Assembly (NCBI GenBank): GCA_025356275.1
Contig: JANXUK010000093.1
Span: 1-37,385 of the forward strand
Direction: 5' to 3'
DNA from: Sphingomonadales bacterium
GTDB lineage: Bacteria; Pseudomonadota; Alphaproteobacteria; Sphingomonadales; Sphingomonadaceae
DNA: 37,385 bases
The notes below the pieces were generated by a model. The model searched no databases and had not been told where the DNA came from. It saw nothing but the letters and a program-made list of their open reading frames with translations. Below, piece by piece: positions 1 to 8,108 of the stretch. Every line of letters begins with the position of its first letter. Positions within the stretch are counted from its first letter, which is position 1. The position numbers and the translations under genes were made by a program.

Positions 1-228
1 GGTCCGAGCAAAGCGGGCGTCGCATTGCATTTGAGTCCAGACCACCCCTGGCCTGATGTCCGCGCCGGTGGAGCCCCAGCCAATGGTCCAGGGGTCGCCG
101 CCGCTGGCCGGATCGGGATAGGCGGCAAAGCGGCCCCCGCCAAGCGCATGCGCGCAACCCTCGAAGTGCTGGATCAGCGCGGTGCCGGCTGGGGCCAGAT
201 GCCGTGCGGGAGGGGCGGTGTTGGCCAT
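1..228 (-). CDS. Phage-type lysozyme (glycoside hydrolase family 24), N-terminal part, cut by window edge
   Basis: The reverse strand is open from an ATG at 228 to the window edge, giving the first 76 residues. They show the GH24 pattern: LIQHFEG near residues 18-24 with the presumed catalytic Glu23, then AYPDP (36-40) and DPWTIGWGSTG (45-55). The protein should cleave the MurNAc-GlcNAc bond of peptidoglycan. A GAGG ribosome site lies a few bases before the ATG. I see no signal peptide. Whether it belongs to a prophage, a gene transfer agent or a stand-alone endolysin cannot be told, because the rest lies outside the window. Its upstream neighbour is glnA, from which it is separated by a strong terminator. 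Confidence 0.8.
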   Translation of the reverse strand, partial: MANTAPPARHLAPAGTALIQHFEGCAHALGGGRFAAYPDPASGGDPWTIGWGSTGADIRPGVVWTQMQCDARFART

Positions 229-327
229 GGTTGCATCCTCGCGGCGAATCGCATTGGTGCGTTTCTGGCCGGGCGATTAACCATATGGGCTCGTGTAGGA
301 CAGCGTCTGCCGCGCCGCGCGCTAACG

Positions 328-353
328 AAAAAACCCGGACCTTTCGGCCCGGG
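328..353 (-). terminator. Intrinsic terminator of glnA
   Basis: On the minus strand an 8-bp GC-rich stem (arms 346-353 and 334-341, one G-T wobble) closes a GAAA tetraloop and is followed by six T (328-333). It lies about 27 bases past the glnA stop codon. Confidence 0.9.
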
Positions 354-379
354 CTTTCCGTTAACGCAGACCTGAGAAA

Positions 380-1789
380 TCAGCCCGAGTAGTACATGTC
401 GAATTCTACCGGGCTTGGCGTCATTTCCCAACGGGCGACGTCTTCCCACTTTAGCTCCATATAGGCTTCGATCTGGTCCATGGTAAACACGCCACCTTCG
501 AGCAGGAACGCATGATCGGCGGTCAACGAATTGAGCGCTTCACGCAGCGAACCGCAGACAGTTGGCACCAAAGCCAGTTCCTCTGCCGGCAGGTCATAGA
601 GGTTTTTGTCCATCGCCTCGCCGGGATGCATCTTGTTCTTGATGCCATCGATGCCGGCCATCAGCAGGGCGGAGGTCGACAGGTAAGGGTTGGCAAGCGG
701 ATCGGGGAAGCGGAATTCCACGCGCTTGCCCTTTTCGCCGGCACCGTAAGGAATACGGCACGAGGCGGAACGGTTGCGAGCCGAATAGGCCAGCAGCACT
801 GGCGCTTCATAGCCCGGCACCAAGCGCTTGTAGCTGTTGGTGGTGGGGTTGGTGAAGGCGTTCAGCGCCTTGGCATGCTTGATGACGCCGCCGATGAAGT
901 ACAGGCAGGTGTCGGACAGGCCAGCGTAGCCATTGCCGGCAAAGGTGTTCTTGCCCTTGTTCCAGATCGAGATATGCGTGTGCATGCCCGAACCATTGTC
1001 GGCCTTGATCGGCTTGGGCATGAAGGTTGCGGTCTTGCCATAGGCATGGGCCACCATCTTCACGACATATTTGTAAACCTGGACGCGGTCGCATGTTTCC
1101 ACGAGCTTGCCGAAGGTCAAACCCAGTTCGTGCTGGGCGCCGGCGACTTCATGGTGATGCTTGTCCATGGGCAGGCCCATTTCCATCATCGTCGAGACCA
1201 TTTCGGCGCGGATGTCGGTGGTGGTATCAACCGGACCGACGGGGAAATAGCCGCCCTTGGCACGCGGACGGTGACCCATGTTGCCGCCTTCGATGCTGGC
1301 ACCAGAGTTGGTCGGCAGTTCGGTGTCGTTGAGGTGATAGTAGCTCGACGCATAGGTGGTGTCGAACTTCACGTCGTCAAACATGAAGAATTCCGGCTCG
1401 GGGCCAATGTAGACGGTATCACCGAGGCCGGTTGACTGCAGGAAGCTCTCGGCGCGCTTGGCGGTCGAGCGCGGGTCGCGGGCGTAAAGCGAACCATCGG
1501 CCGGCTCGACGATGTCGCAGACCAGAATCATCATCGGAGTGGCTGAGAACGGATCGATGTAAACCGCGTCCAGATCGGGGCGCAGGATCATGTCGGATTC
1601 GTTGATGGCCTTCCAGCCTTCGATCGAAGAACCGTCAAACATCAGGCCGACTTCGAGCGAATCTTCGTCAATCACGCTGGCGCACATCGTCAGGTGATGC
1701 CAGATGCCCTTGGGATCGGTGAAGCGGACGTCGACCCACTCGATTTCTTCGTCCTTGATGCGCTTGAGGATGCTGGTTGCACTTGCCAT
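380..1789 (-). CDS. glnA: Type I glutamine synthetase
   Basis: ATP-dependent amidation of glutamate to glutamine, the main entry of ammonium; cytoplasmic dodecamer. The 469-residue length is the usual one for GSI. Visible signatures include FDGSSIEGW with Asp52, the region around residue 270 with NGSGMHTHIS (ATP/glutamate site), and the C-terminal loop NLYDLP whose Tyr398 is the site adenylylated by GlnE in related enzymes, so activity is probably controlled covalently. It lies downstream of glnB on the same strand with a 162-bp spacer containing a long hairpin, the common alphaproteobacterial glnB-glnA order. A strong terminator follows. Confidence 0.97.
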   Translation of the reverse strand: MASATSILKRIKDEEIEWVDVRFTDPKGIWHHLTMCASVIDEDSLEVGLMFDGSSIEGWKAINESDMILRPDLDAVYIDPFSATPMMILVCDIVEPADGSLYARDPRSTAKRAESFLQSTGLGDTVYIGPEPEFFMFDDVKFDTTYASSYYHLNDTELPTNSGASIEGGNMGHRPRAKGGYFPVGPVDTTTDIRAEMVSTMMEMGLPMDKHHHEVAGAQHELGLTFGKLVETCDRVQVYKYVVKMVAHAYGKTATFMPKPIKADNGSGMHTHISIWNKGKNTFAGNGYAGLSDTCLYFIGGVIKHAKALNAFTNPTTNSYKRLVPGYEAPVLLAYSARNRSASCRIPYGAGEKGKRVEFRFPDPLANPYLSTSALLMAGIDGIKNKMHPGEAMDKNLYDLPAEELALVPTVCGSLREALNSLTADHAFLLEGGVFTMDQIEAYMELKWEDVARWEMTPSPVEFDMYYSG

Positions 1790-1860
1790 TGGTTTCTTGC
1801 TCCAGAATGTCTGGCCGGTGGGCTTGTCGCCCGGGCACAGGATGGGGGGATTGAAAGCGA

Positions 1861-1896
1861 GGAATTGAGCGCGGACCCCCGCACATGCTCAATTCC
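1861..1896. repeat. Hairpin in the glnB-glnA spacer
   Basis: Perfect 10-bp inverted arms (1861-1870 and 1887-1896, GGAATTGAGC and its complement) enclose a second 4-bp stem (GCGG at 1871-1874, CCGC at 1879-1882). There is no T tract on either strand, so it does not look like a simple terminator. It may be an RNA-processing or attenuation structure setting the glnB to glnA ratio; this is inference. Confidence 0.5.
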
Positions 1897-1951
1897 CTTA
1901 TCCTGGAGGCTGGCAGGCCATGCCCCCGTGATTGGTTCGGCGTGATGGGCC

Positions 1952-2383
<432 letters not shown>

Positions 2384-2393
2384 TTAACGAATA

Positions 2394-2409
2394 ATCAAGA
2401 TTCGTGCCA
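2394..2409 (-). promoter_or_regulatory. Sigma-54-like promoter upstream of glnB (candidate)
   Basis: On the minus strand TGGCACG, four bases, then TTGAT, with GG and the -12 dinucleotide ten bases apart. The -24 half is perfect; the -12 half has GA in place of the canonical GC, which is a serious mismatch. The location ahead of glnB fits nitrogen control. Whether the genome encodes RpoN cannot be seen here. Confidence 0.35.
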
Positions 2410-2435
2410 GAATCGCGTCCCGATTGATTAAGCCA

Positions 2436-2444
2436 ATTATAGCA
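2436..2444 (-). promoter_or_regulatory. Extended -10 promoter element upstream of glnB
   Basis: On the minus strand TGCTATAAT, an extended -10 with a perfect TATAAT, about 146 bases before the glnB start. No good -35 at 16-18 bases was found, which an extended -10 can tolerate. Confidence 0.5.
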
Positions 2445-2528
2445 GGATGGAAAGGCGGCAATCGCGGCAAATTTCGCAGATTTCAGCGGGTGGGCGCGGG
2501 GGCAAATGGTCAAAATTAAGGCAGGGCC

Positions 2529-2545
2529 TGCCCACAATTTGGGCA
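2529..2545 (-). terminator. Weak terminator-like hairpin after argC
   Basis: A perfect 6-bp inverted repeat (TGCCCA/TGGGCA) with a 5-base loop, 8 bases past the argC stop. A T-rich stretch follows only after about 10 further bases, so function is uncertain. Confidence 0.3.
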
Positions 2546-2552
2546 CCAACGG

Positions 2553-3476
2553 TTACAGCGCCAATCCCGCTGTCTCGGACAGGCCGGCCATCAGGTTGAG
2601 GTTCTGCACCGCCGCGCCGCTCGCACCCTTGCCGAGGTTGTCCAACACCGCGATCAGCCGCGCCTGTTCGCCATCCGCCGCGCCAAACACCCGCAGCATC
2701 AGGCCATCGTGCGGCGCGGCATCGGCGCGCAGCAGCAGCTCGTCCGGACTGTCGGCGGCGACACGGACCACCGGGCTGCCTGCGTAAAAGGCTGCCAGAC
2801 ATTCGCGCAACACATCGGGCGCGGCTGCTCCGGGCATCGCCGCCAGCGGCAGCGGCACTTCCACCAGCATCCCGCGATGCGCCGCGATCACTGCCGGGGC
2901 GAACAGCGGTGGATGGCTGAGCCCGGCGTAGCGCTGCATCTCGGGCACATGCTTGTGCCCCATCGCCAGCCCATAGGCGCGAAAGGCGATGGCGCGATCG
3001 GCCTCGAAACGCGCGATCATCGCCTTGCCGCCGCCCGAATAGCCCGACACCGCATTGACGGTATAGGGCCAGTCCGCCGGGAGCAGACCGGCGCGAACCA
3101 ACGGCGCAACCAGCGCGATAAACCCGCTCGGATAGCAACCGGGATTCGACACGCGCGCCGCATTGGCCACCGTATCGCGCCCCACAATCTCGGGAAAACC
3201 ATAGGTCCAGCCCGGCGCAGTGCGATGCGCGGTGGAGGCGTCGATGATGCGCACCTTGCTGCCCTCGGCCATCGCCACCGCATCGCGCGCGGCATCATCA
3301 TGCAGGCACAGGACCGCGAAATCGGCGGCATGCAGGGCGTCCCGGCGCGCGGCTGGCAGCTTGCGCCGGGCATCATCCAGGATGATCAGCTCGAACTCGG
3401 GCCGCCCCGCCAGCCGGTCGGCGATCTCCAGCCCGGTGGTGCCGGCGGCGCCATCGATGAAAACCTTCGCGGTCAC
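2553..3476 (-). CDS. argC: N-acetyl-gamma-glutamyl-phosphate reductase, short (type 2) form
   Basis: NADPH-dependent reduction of N-acetylglutamyl phosphate to the semialdehyde, third step of arginine synthesis. The 307-residue length fits the short ArgC class. It begins with a dinucleotide-binding segment (FIDGAAGTTG, residues 6-15) and has IDASTAHR and VSNPGCYPSG, where Cys114 is the active-site thiol, then GYSGGGK. The GTG start at 3476 overlaps the stop of the upstream SH3 gene (GTGA), implying translational coupling; the longer ATG reading would run 69 bases into that gene. It is the last gene of the aminopeptidase-SH3-argC operon. Confidence 0.93.
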   Translation of the reverse strand: MTAKVFIDGAAGTTGLEIADRLAGRPEFELIILDDARRKLPAARRDALHAADFAVLCLHDDAARDAVAMAEGSKVRIIDASTAHRTAPGWTYGFPEIVGRDTVANAARVSNPGCYPSGFIALVAPLVRAGLLPADWPYTVNAVSGYSGGGKAMIARFEADRAIAFRAYGLAMGHKHVPEMQRYAGLSHPPLFAPAVIAAHRGMLVEVPLPLAAMPGAAAPDVLRECLAAFYAGSPVVRVAADSPDELLLRADAAPHDGLMLRVFGAADGEQARLIAVLDNLGKGASGAAVQNLNLMAGLSETAGLAL

Positions 3477-3922
3477 GCCACCGGCGCCAGAAACGCCTGC
3501 CGCACATAGCCGACAAAGCCGCCGCGCCCGGCCTGACCCCAGCACCAGCCCCCGCTGATATCCAGCACGTCGAACACATCTCCCGCCGCCAGATCGGCCA
3601 GTGCCTCGGACGCGTCATCCCCCGCCCGCCGCAACGCCGCGCCGCCCGCCAGCACATTATGCGGCATCGGTACCGCGTAATGCGGCACGAAACAGCACCC
3701 GGCCAAGGCAATATGCGCCAGGTCACCGCGCACCGGCCAATGCCCGGCGTCAGGACGCGGCGCCGGGCCGCTCAGCATCAGCTGGCCGGTGGGAATGGCA
3801 TCTGTGGCAAGATTATCGGGCAAGCGTGTCGGACCCTCAAACAGGAATGCCGCGCGATTAGCGGCACCCGGCGCCCCTGTCCAATTATCAGGTGTCCAAC
3901 CATCAGGTGTCCATTCATCCAT
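3473..3922 (-). CDS. SH3-domain protein, possibly an NlpC/P60 relative lacking the peptidase domain
   Basis: A 149-residue protein whose second half (about 85-147) reads like a bacterial SH3b domain: hydrophobic strands, then DVFDVLDISGGWCWGQ and GGFVGYV. The first half contains a segment (DLAHIALAG) resembling the N-terminal part of NlpC/P60 cell-wall peptidases, which in many alphaproteobacteria are encoded next to the same aminopeptidase. No catalytic Cys/His domain follows, so it would be binding-only. No signal peptide is seen. The ATG at 3922 overlaps the aminopeptidase stop by eight bases, and its own stop overlaps the argC start. The function is inferred only from the fold. Confidence 0.75.
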   Translation of the reverse strand: MDEWTPDGWTPDNWTGAPGAANRAAFLFEGPTRLPDNLATDAIPTGQLMLSGPAPRPDAGHWPVRGDLAHIALAGCCFVPHYAVPMPHNVLAGGAALRRAGDDASEALADLAAGDVFDVLDISGGWCWGQAGRGGFVGYVRQAFLAPVA

Positions 3923-5333
3923 ACCGCGCGCGCAGCATGCCCCATGCGGCGCGCAAGGCGAGCGCCTCGCCGCCCTTGGGCCGGCCGGGCTTGGCGGCGG
4001 GGCGCCAGGCAAAGGTGTCGAAATGCGCCCAGTCGAGTCCATCACCCACAAAGCGGTCGAGGAACAGCCCCGCCACCGCCGCCCCGGCAAACCCGTTCGC
4101 CGGGCTGTTGTTCAGATCGGCGATGTCGGACTTGAGGTACTCGCGGTAGCCATCGAACAGCGGCAGCCGCCACACCGGATCGTCTGAGGCCACCCCCGCC
4201 GCGATCAGCGCGTCGGCCGTCGCATCCCGCCGCGCCATCAACGCGGGCAGATCGGGGCCGAGGGCAACCCGCGCGGCGCCGGTCAGGGTTGCAAAATCGA
4301 GCACAAGATCGGGCGCAAACTCCGACGCGCGGGCCAGCGCATCGCCCAAAATCAGCCGCCCCTCGGCATCGGTATTGCCGATCTCCACGGTCAGTCCCGC
4401 GCGGCTGCGCAGCACGTCACCGGGGCGGAAGGCATTGCCGGCCACCGCATTCTCCACCGCCGGCACCAGCAGATGCAGCCGCACCTTCAGCCCCGCCGCC
4501 ATCACCAGCCGCGCCAGCGCGATGGCATGCGCCGCCCCGCCCATATCCTTCTTCATCAACAGCATGCCCGAGGCCGGCTTGAGGTCGAGCCCGCCGCTGT
4601 CGAAACTGACCCCCTTGCCGACGATCGCGAGCCGGGGATGCGCCGGATCGCCCCATTCCAGCTCGATCATGCGGGGGGCATGGTGCCGGCTGGCGGCGCG
4701 GCCGACGGTGTGCACCATCGGATATTCACGCTCCAGTGCCTCGCCGCGCGTCACATGAACCACGGCGCGGTGGGCGCGGGCGATCATCTCGACCTCATGC
4801 TCCAGCGCGGCTGGCCCCATGTCTTCGGCGGGGGTGTTGACCAGATCGCGCACCAGCGCCACCGCCGATGCCTCCGCCAATGCGGGCGCGATCGCCTTCA
4901 CCGCCTTGCTGAGCAGGATACGCGGCGCCTCGCTGGCGCTATCGGCGCGATAGCGCTCGAAACGATATTGTCCCAGCGCCCAGCCGATCATCGCCGCACC
5001 TACGCCCTCGGGCTCGCCGACCAGCCGGTAGACGCCGCCGGGCAAGACCTCGGCCAGCCGGGCCAGGCACCAGACCCCCAACCGCGCCGCATCACCCACC
5101 CCCGCCGCAACCAGCCAGCCATCGGCGCCATCGGCGATGATCGCATGCGAGGCGGCCTCACCCTTGAACCTCTGCGCTGCCAAAGCCGCACGCTGCCCCG
5201 CCGAACGCCCCGCCAGCCAGCCGTCGAGCCCCGCCCGGTCGACCAGATGCACCGCGATGGCCGGCTGACCCCGGTCCGGCTGGACGGGGTCGGTGAGGGG
5301 AGGTTCTTGGCTGGAGGTGGGTTTTGTGGTCAT
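3915..5333 (-). CDS. M17 leucyl aminopeptidase family protein
   Basis: A 472-residue cytosolic metallo-aminopeptidase that would remove N-terminal residues from peptides with two divalent metals. The catalytic half is clear: VGKGVSFDSGGLDLKP with Lys240 and Asp245, KKDMGGAA with Asp263, the family signature NTDAEGRL at 320-327, and TLTGAA at about 349. The N-terminal half (20-150) is the less conserved regulatory domain. The ATG at 5333 is preceded by a GGACGG motif; an upstream in-frame extension exists but reads through the divergent promoter region and has no family features. First gene of a three-gene coupled operon. The subtype (PepA or PepB-like) is left open. Confidence 0.93.
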   Translation of the reverse strand: MTTKPTSSQEPPLTDPVQPDRGQPAIAVHLVDRAGLDGWLAGRSAGQRAALAAQRFKGEAASHAIIADGADGWLVAAGVGDAARLGVWCLARLAEVLPGGVYRLVGEPEGVGAAMIGWALGQYRFERYRADSASEAPRILLSKAVKAIAPALAEASAVALVRDLVNTPAEDMGPAALEHEVEMIARAHRAVVHVTRGEALEREYPMVHTVGRAASRHHAPRMIELEWGDPAHPRLAIVGKGVSFDSGGLDLKPASGMLLMKKDMGGAAHAIALARLVMAAGLKVRLHLLVPAVENAVAGNAFRPGDVLRSRAGLTVEIGNTDAEGRLILGDALARASEFAPDLVLDFATLTGAARVALGPDLPALMARRDATADALIAAGVASDDPVWRLPLFDGYREYLKSDIADLNNSPANGFAGAAVAGLFLDRFVGDGLDWAHFDTFAWRPAAKPGRPKGGEALALRAAWGMLRARYG

Positions 5334-5344
5334 GTCGCCGTCCA

Positions 5345-5367
5345 GGTTAGGGATCACGCACCTAACC
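5345..5367. promoter_or_regulatory. Perfect inverted repeat in the divergent aminopeptidase/lipoprotein promoter
   Basis: GGTTAGG (5345-5351) and CCTAACC (5361-5367) are separated by nine bases, so the half-sites lie 16 bp apart centre to centre, in the 67-bp gap between two divergent genes. The geometry fits a dimeric regulator, but no such regulator is seen nearby. Confidence 0.35.
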
Positions 5368-5400
5368 GCGTCGGCGCCCGTGAAGCGAGAGGAAAATCGG

Positions 5401-6186
5401 ATGCGCGGGCGGTATTTGTGGTTGCCGGCGGCGGCGGGCTTGCTGACCAGTGCGGCCGATGGGCGGATGGACCCGGATTCCCAAAGGCAACAAGCGGGGT
5501 AGACGCCGATTACGCCCGAACCGAGCCCCGTCCGGGGCCGGCCGTGGTTCACATCACTTATGGATATACGGCGGCCGCGCGGACCAACCCGGCGCTGAAG
5601 GCATGGCTTGATGGCGATCTGGCGAAGCAGCGCGCGGATCTGGCCGGGATTGCGGCAGAGGAGTTGGCCATCGAAGGCCCCCAACACGCACCTGCCTTAC
5701 CTTTTGTCTCAGCCATGGCAGGTGCTGGCCACTTTGCCGCGCTTGATCAGCCTGTCTGCGCGGGTTCGCAAAGACACCGGCGGCAACCATGCCGATTTCG
5801 GCTTTCAGACGCTGTTGTGGGGCCGGGAGCCGGGGGGGGCGGGCAAGCCGCTCGATGTGCTGGCGATGTTTGCCTCCCAACGAGCATTCTATGCCGCGAT
5901 CCACCGCGCCTTTTGTCGCGGCCTGCTCTGCGAACGCGAAAGGCGCGGCGAGGCGCCGATCTACCCGCATCGCGCCTTGTCCGCCGAATGCATAGGTTTG
6001 GCCAGCGCAGCGCTGATTTCAGGCAGTACCGATCACCGGCATTTCAACCGTGTCGGCTTGTGGGTCGCACCTTACCTTGCGGGCTCCTTCTATGATGGCT
6101 CCTATGAAGTCACCATACCCGTCACCGCAGCGGTTCTGGCGGCGGTCAAGCCGCGCTATGCGGCGGATTTTGCCTTGGGCCGCTAA
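5401..6186 (+). pseudogene. DUF4163/DUF3298-type lipoprotein gene with two opposite frameshifts
   Basis: Translation from the ATG at 5401 (good AGAGGA site) gives a lipoprotein-like leader, but the frame closes at 5502. The next frame carries a convincing middle (VVHITYGYTAAARTNPALKAW, about 5545-5607), and from about 5683 the first frame resumes with LPYLLSQPWQV, DTGGNHADFGFQTLLWG and a tail ending at 6186. The style matches the DUF4163/DUF3298 (PdaC/RsiV-like) domain. Adding one base between 5450 and 5451 turns LLTSA into LLTSC followed by GRW, a perfect lipobox; removing one C from the C5 run at 5678-5682 restores the second joint. So one deletion and one insertion relative to the ancestor, unless they are sequencing errors. 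Family assignment is from memory of the fold pattern. Confidence 0.7.
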
Positions 6187-6226
6187 TCTCTCGCAAAATC
6201 ATGCCGGGCGCTTTATGTTGGCGCGC

Positions 6227-7051
6227 ATGACCCAATATCAGACCATCACCGATGCCGACACCGTCCTGCGCGACGGCACCATCAAGCTGCACGGGCCCGA
6301 GGGCTTTGCCGGCATGCGCGCCGCCGGGCGGCTGGCGGCGGACATTCTCGACGCTTTGGTGCCCATGGTCGTGCCCGGCGTCAGCACCGAGGCGCTCGAC
6401 GATGTGGTGCGCGAGATGGGGCTGGCGGCGGGGGCGGCGTGTGCAACGCTGGGCTATCGCGGCTATACGCATAGCTGCTGCATCTCGGTCAATCATGTGG
6501 TGTGCCATGGGATACCGTCGGACAAGACGCTGAAAGACGGCGATATCGTCAATATCGATGTCACCCCGCTGCTCGATGGCTGGCACGGTGATACCAGCCG
6601 GATGTTCCTGGTCGGCGATGTGCCGCTGAAGGCGCGGCGGCTGGTCGATGTCACCTATGAGTGCCTGATGATCGGCATCGAGCAGGCGCGCCCCGGTGCG
6701 CGGCTCGGTGACATCGGCGCCGCGATCCAGCGCCATGCCGAGGGCAATCGCTATGGCGTGGTGCGCGAATTCTGCGGGCACGGCGTGGGCCGGCTGTTCC
6801 ATGACGCGCCCGAGGTGGTGCATGCCGGGATCGCGGGCACCGGGCCGGAGCTGCGCCCGGGGATGTTTTTCACCATCGAGCCGATGATCAACCTCGGCAA
6901 GCCGGGGGTGAAGCTGTTGGAGGATGGCTGGACGGCGGTAACCCGCGACCGGTCTTTGTCGGCGCAGTTCGAGCATTCGATAGGGATTACCGAGGACGGC
7001 TGCGAGGTGTTTACCGCGAGCGCGCGGGGGCTGGATCAGCCGCCTTATTGA
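6227..7051 (+). CDS. map: Methionine aminopeptidase, type I
   Basis: Removes the initiator methionine from nascent proteins; cytosolic two-metal enzyme. With the start at 6227 the protein has 274 residues and all five metal ligands: Asp111 (NIDVTP), Asp122 (HGDTSRMF), His185 (CGHGVGR), Glu218 (FTIEPM) and Glu249 (FEHSIG), plus the substrate-binding His94 in VVCHGIP. An in-frame ATG at 6215 is an alternative start; neither has a good ribosome site. It follows the broken lipoprotein gene by 40 bp. The N-terminus MTQYQTITDADTVLRDGTIKLH looks like the family's short leader. Confidence 0.95.
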   Translation: MTQYQTITDADTVLRDGTIKLHGPEGFAGMRAAGRLAADILDALVPMVVPGVSTEALDDVVREMGLAAGAACATLGYRGYTHSCCISVNHVVCHGIPSDKTLKDGDIVNIDVTPLLDGWHGDTSRMFLVGDVPLKARRLVDVTYECLMIGIEQARPGARLGDIGAAIQRHAEGNRYGVVREFCGHGVGRLFHDAPEVVHAGIAGTGPELRPGMFFTIEPMINLGKPGVKLLEDGWTAVTRDRSLSAQFEHSIGITEDGCEVFTASARGLDQPPY

Positions 7052-7460
7052 GGGGGCAGGCTCGCGCCCGGCAGGGACTTATTTGCAGCCGTTCGCGGTA
7101 GTATCGCCTTTCGCTGTCAGCACATCCGCAACGTATTGGGTCTCCTTGATGCTTCGAATAGGGTTGCTTCGAATAGGGTTGCTTCGAATAGGAAATGCAT
7201 ATGCCGGCTGCGCCCCCACCGATTTCGGAGATCACCGATCAAGTCACGGCAGAGGCAAAAGCCAATCCGAACGGTTAGGTTTATGCAATTTGTGTGGATA
7301 CAGCAACACCGAGGCTGTGCCCCTAAAGCGATCCGTGGGGCTTGGCAGGTTGACGCGCATGGTAACATTTCGGGCGAATTAAGCCCAACCCAAACTTTGA
7401 TCCAAATTTTCAGAAGCCGGAGCACTAAATTCTTTATCAATTGCACGTCACGATAGCGGC
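7052..7460. other. Gene-free stretch between map and ccmB
   Basis: About 410 bp with lower GC than its surroundings and no intact convincing gene. On the minus strand a short open frame ends at about 7080 in KETQYVADVLTAKGDTTANGC-K and runs through the 15-bp repeats, which there encode PIRSN; upstream it is closed by a stop near 7230. It could be the end of a decayed gene. I see no clear promoter or terminator. Confidence 0.4.
7151..7192. repeat. 15-bp tandem repeat, 2.8 copies
   Basis: The unit GCTTCGAATAGGGTT occurs at 7151-7165 and 7166-7180, with a 12-base partial copy at 7181-7192. All full units are identical. The unit is a multiple of three, so any open frame across it stays open. It has no spacers and is not a CRISPR. 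Confidence 0.9.
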
Positions 7461-8108
7461 TTAAGCCCGCCCACCCCTGACCGCCGCCCCCCCCGCAAAC
7501 GGCGCCAGCGCGCATAGCACCAAGCTCGCCGCCGCCGTCAGCGCCAGCCCGCTTGCCCCGCCGGGCGCCAGACTGCCGGCGCCGAAGATCAGCACCGGCA
7601 CCGCCAGCGGGATGACCAGCAGCCCGGCCAGCGCCGCTCCGCCGCGCACCCCCGCCGTCACCGCCGCCACCGTCACGCCCAGCGCGGCCAGCCCCGGCGT
7701 GCCGAGCGCGAGGCTCAGTTCCACGCGGCCCAGCATCACCCCGTCCAGCCCCAGCAGCGCGCCTGCCGGCAGCGACGCCAGCATCAGCGCCGGCGCAAAG
7801 CTGAGCCAATGCGCCGCCAGCCGCAGCGTCACGATGGCCTCCTCCGAGAGGCCCCGCAGCGCCCATTGATCGAAGCAGCCAGCCTCCAAATCGGGGGCGA
7901 TCAGGCTGGGCACCGGGAGGATCGCGGCCAGCACCGCCGCCACCCAGATCACCCCGCCGCCGGTCCGCGCCAGCAAGGCCGGGGCCGGCCCGACGCTCAA
8001 GGGAAACAGCATCGCGACGGCGAGGAAGAACACGATGGGCAGCACCGCCCCGCCGCGCAACATCGCGCTCAGGTCGCGGCGCAGGATGGCCCAGGCCGCG
8101 CGCCTCAT
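7461..8108 (-). CDS. ccmB: Heme exporter / cytochrome c maturation membrane protein CcmB
   Basis: Membrane subunit of the CcmAB transporter, which works with CcmC/CcmD in releasing heme-loaded CcmE during cytochrome c maturation. The 215 residues contain about six hydrophobic helices after a short basic N-terminus ([19 protein letters not shown]), and LEAGCFDQWALRG is a familiar CcmB segment. The start overlaps the ccmA stop (ATGA), so the pair is translationally coupled. Other ccm genes (ccmC, ccmE and so on) are not in this window. Confidence 0.93.
   Translation of the reverse strand: MRRAAWAILRRDLSAMLRGGAVLPIVFFLAVAMLFPLSVGPAPALLARTGGGVIWVAAVLAAILPVPSLIAPDLEAGCFDQWALRGLSEEAIVTLRLAAHWLSFAPALMLASLPAGALLGLDGVMLGRVELSLALGTPGLAALGVTVAAVTAGVRGGAALAGLLVIPLAVPVLIFGAGSLAPGGASGLALTAAASLVLCALAPFAGGAAVRGGRA

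Noticed and set aside
512..1435. A 307-codon plus-strand open frame inside glnA
   Set aside because: It is antisense to a certain gene, and its composition (His, Arg, Gly, Gln rich) is that of a mirror frame in GC-rich DNA.
7151..7192. Short CRISPR-like repeat array
   Set aside because: The units are directly adjacent with no spacers and only 15 bp long.
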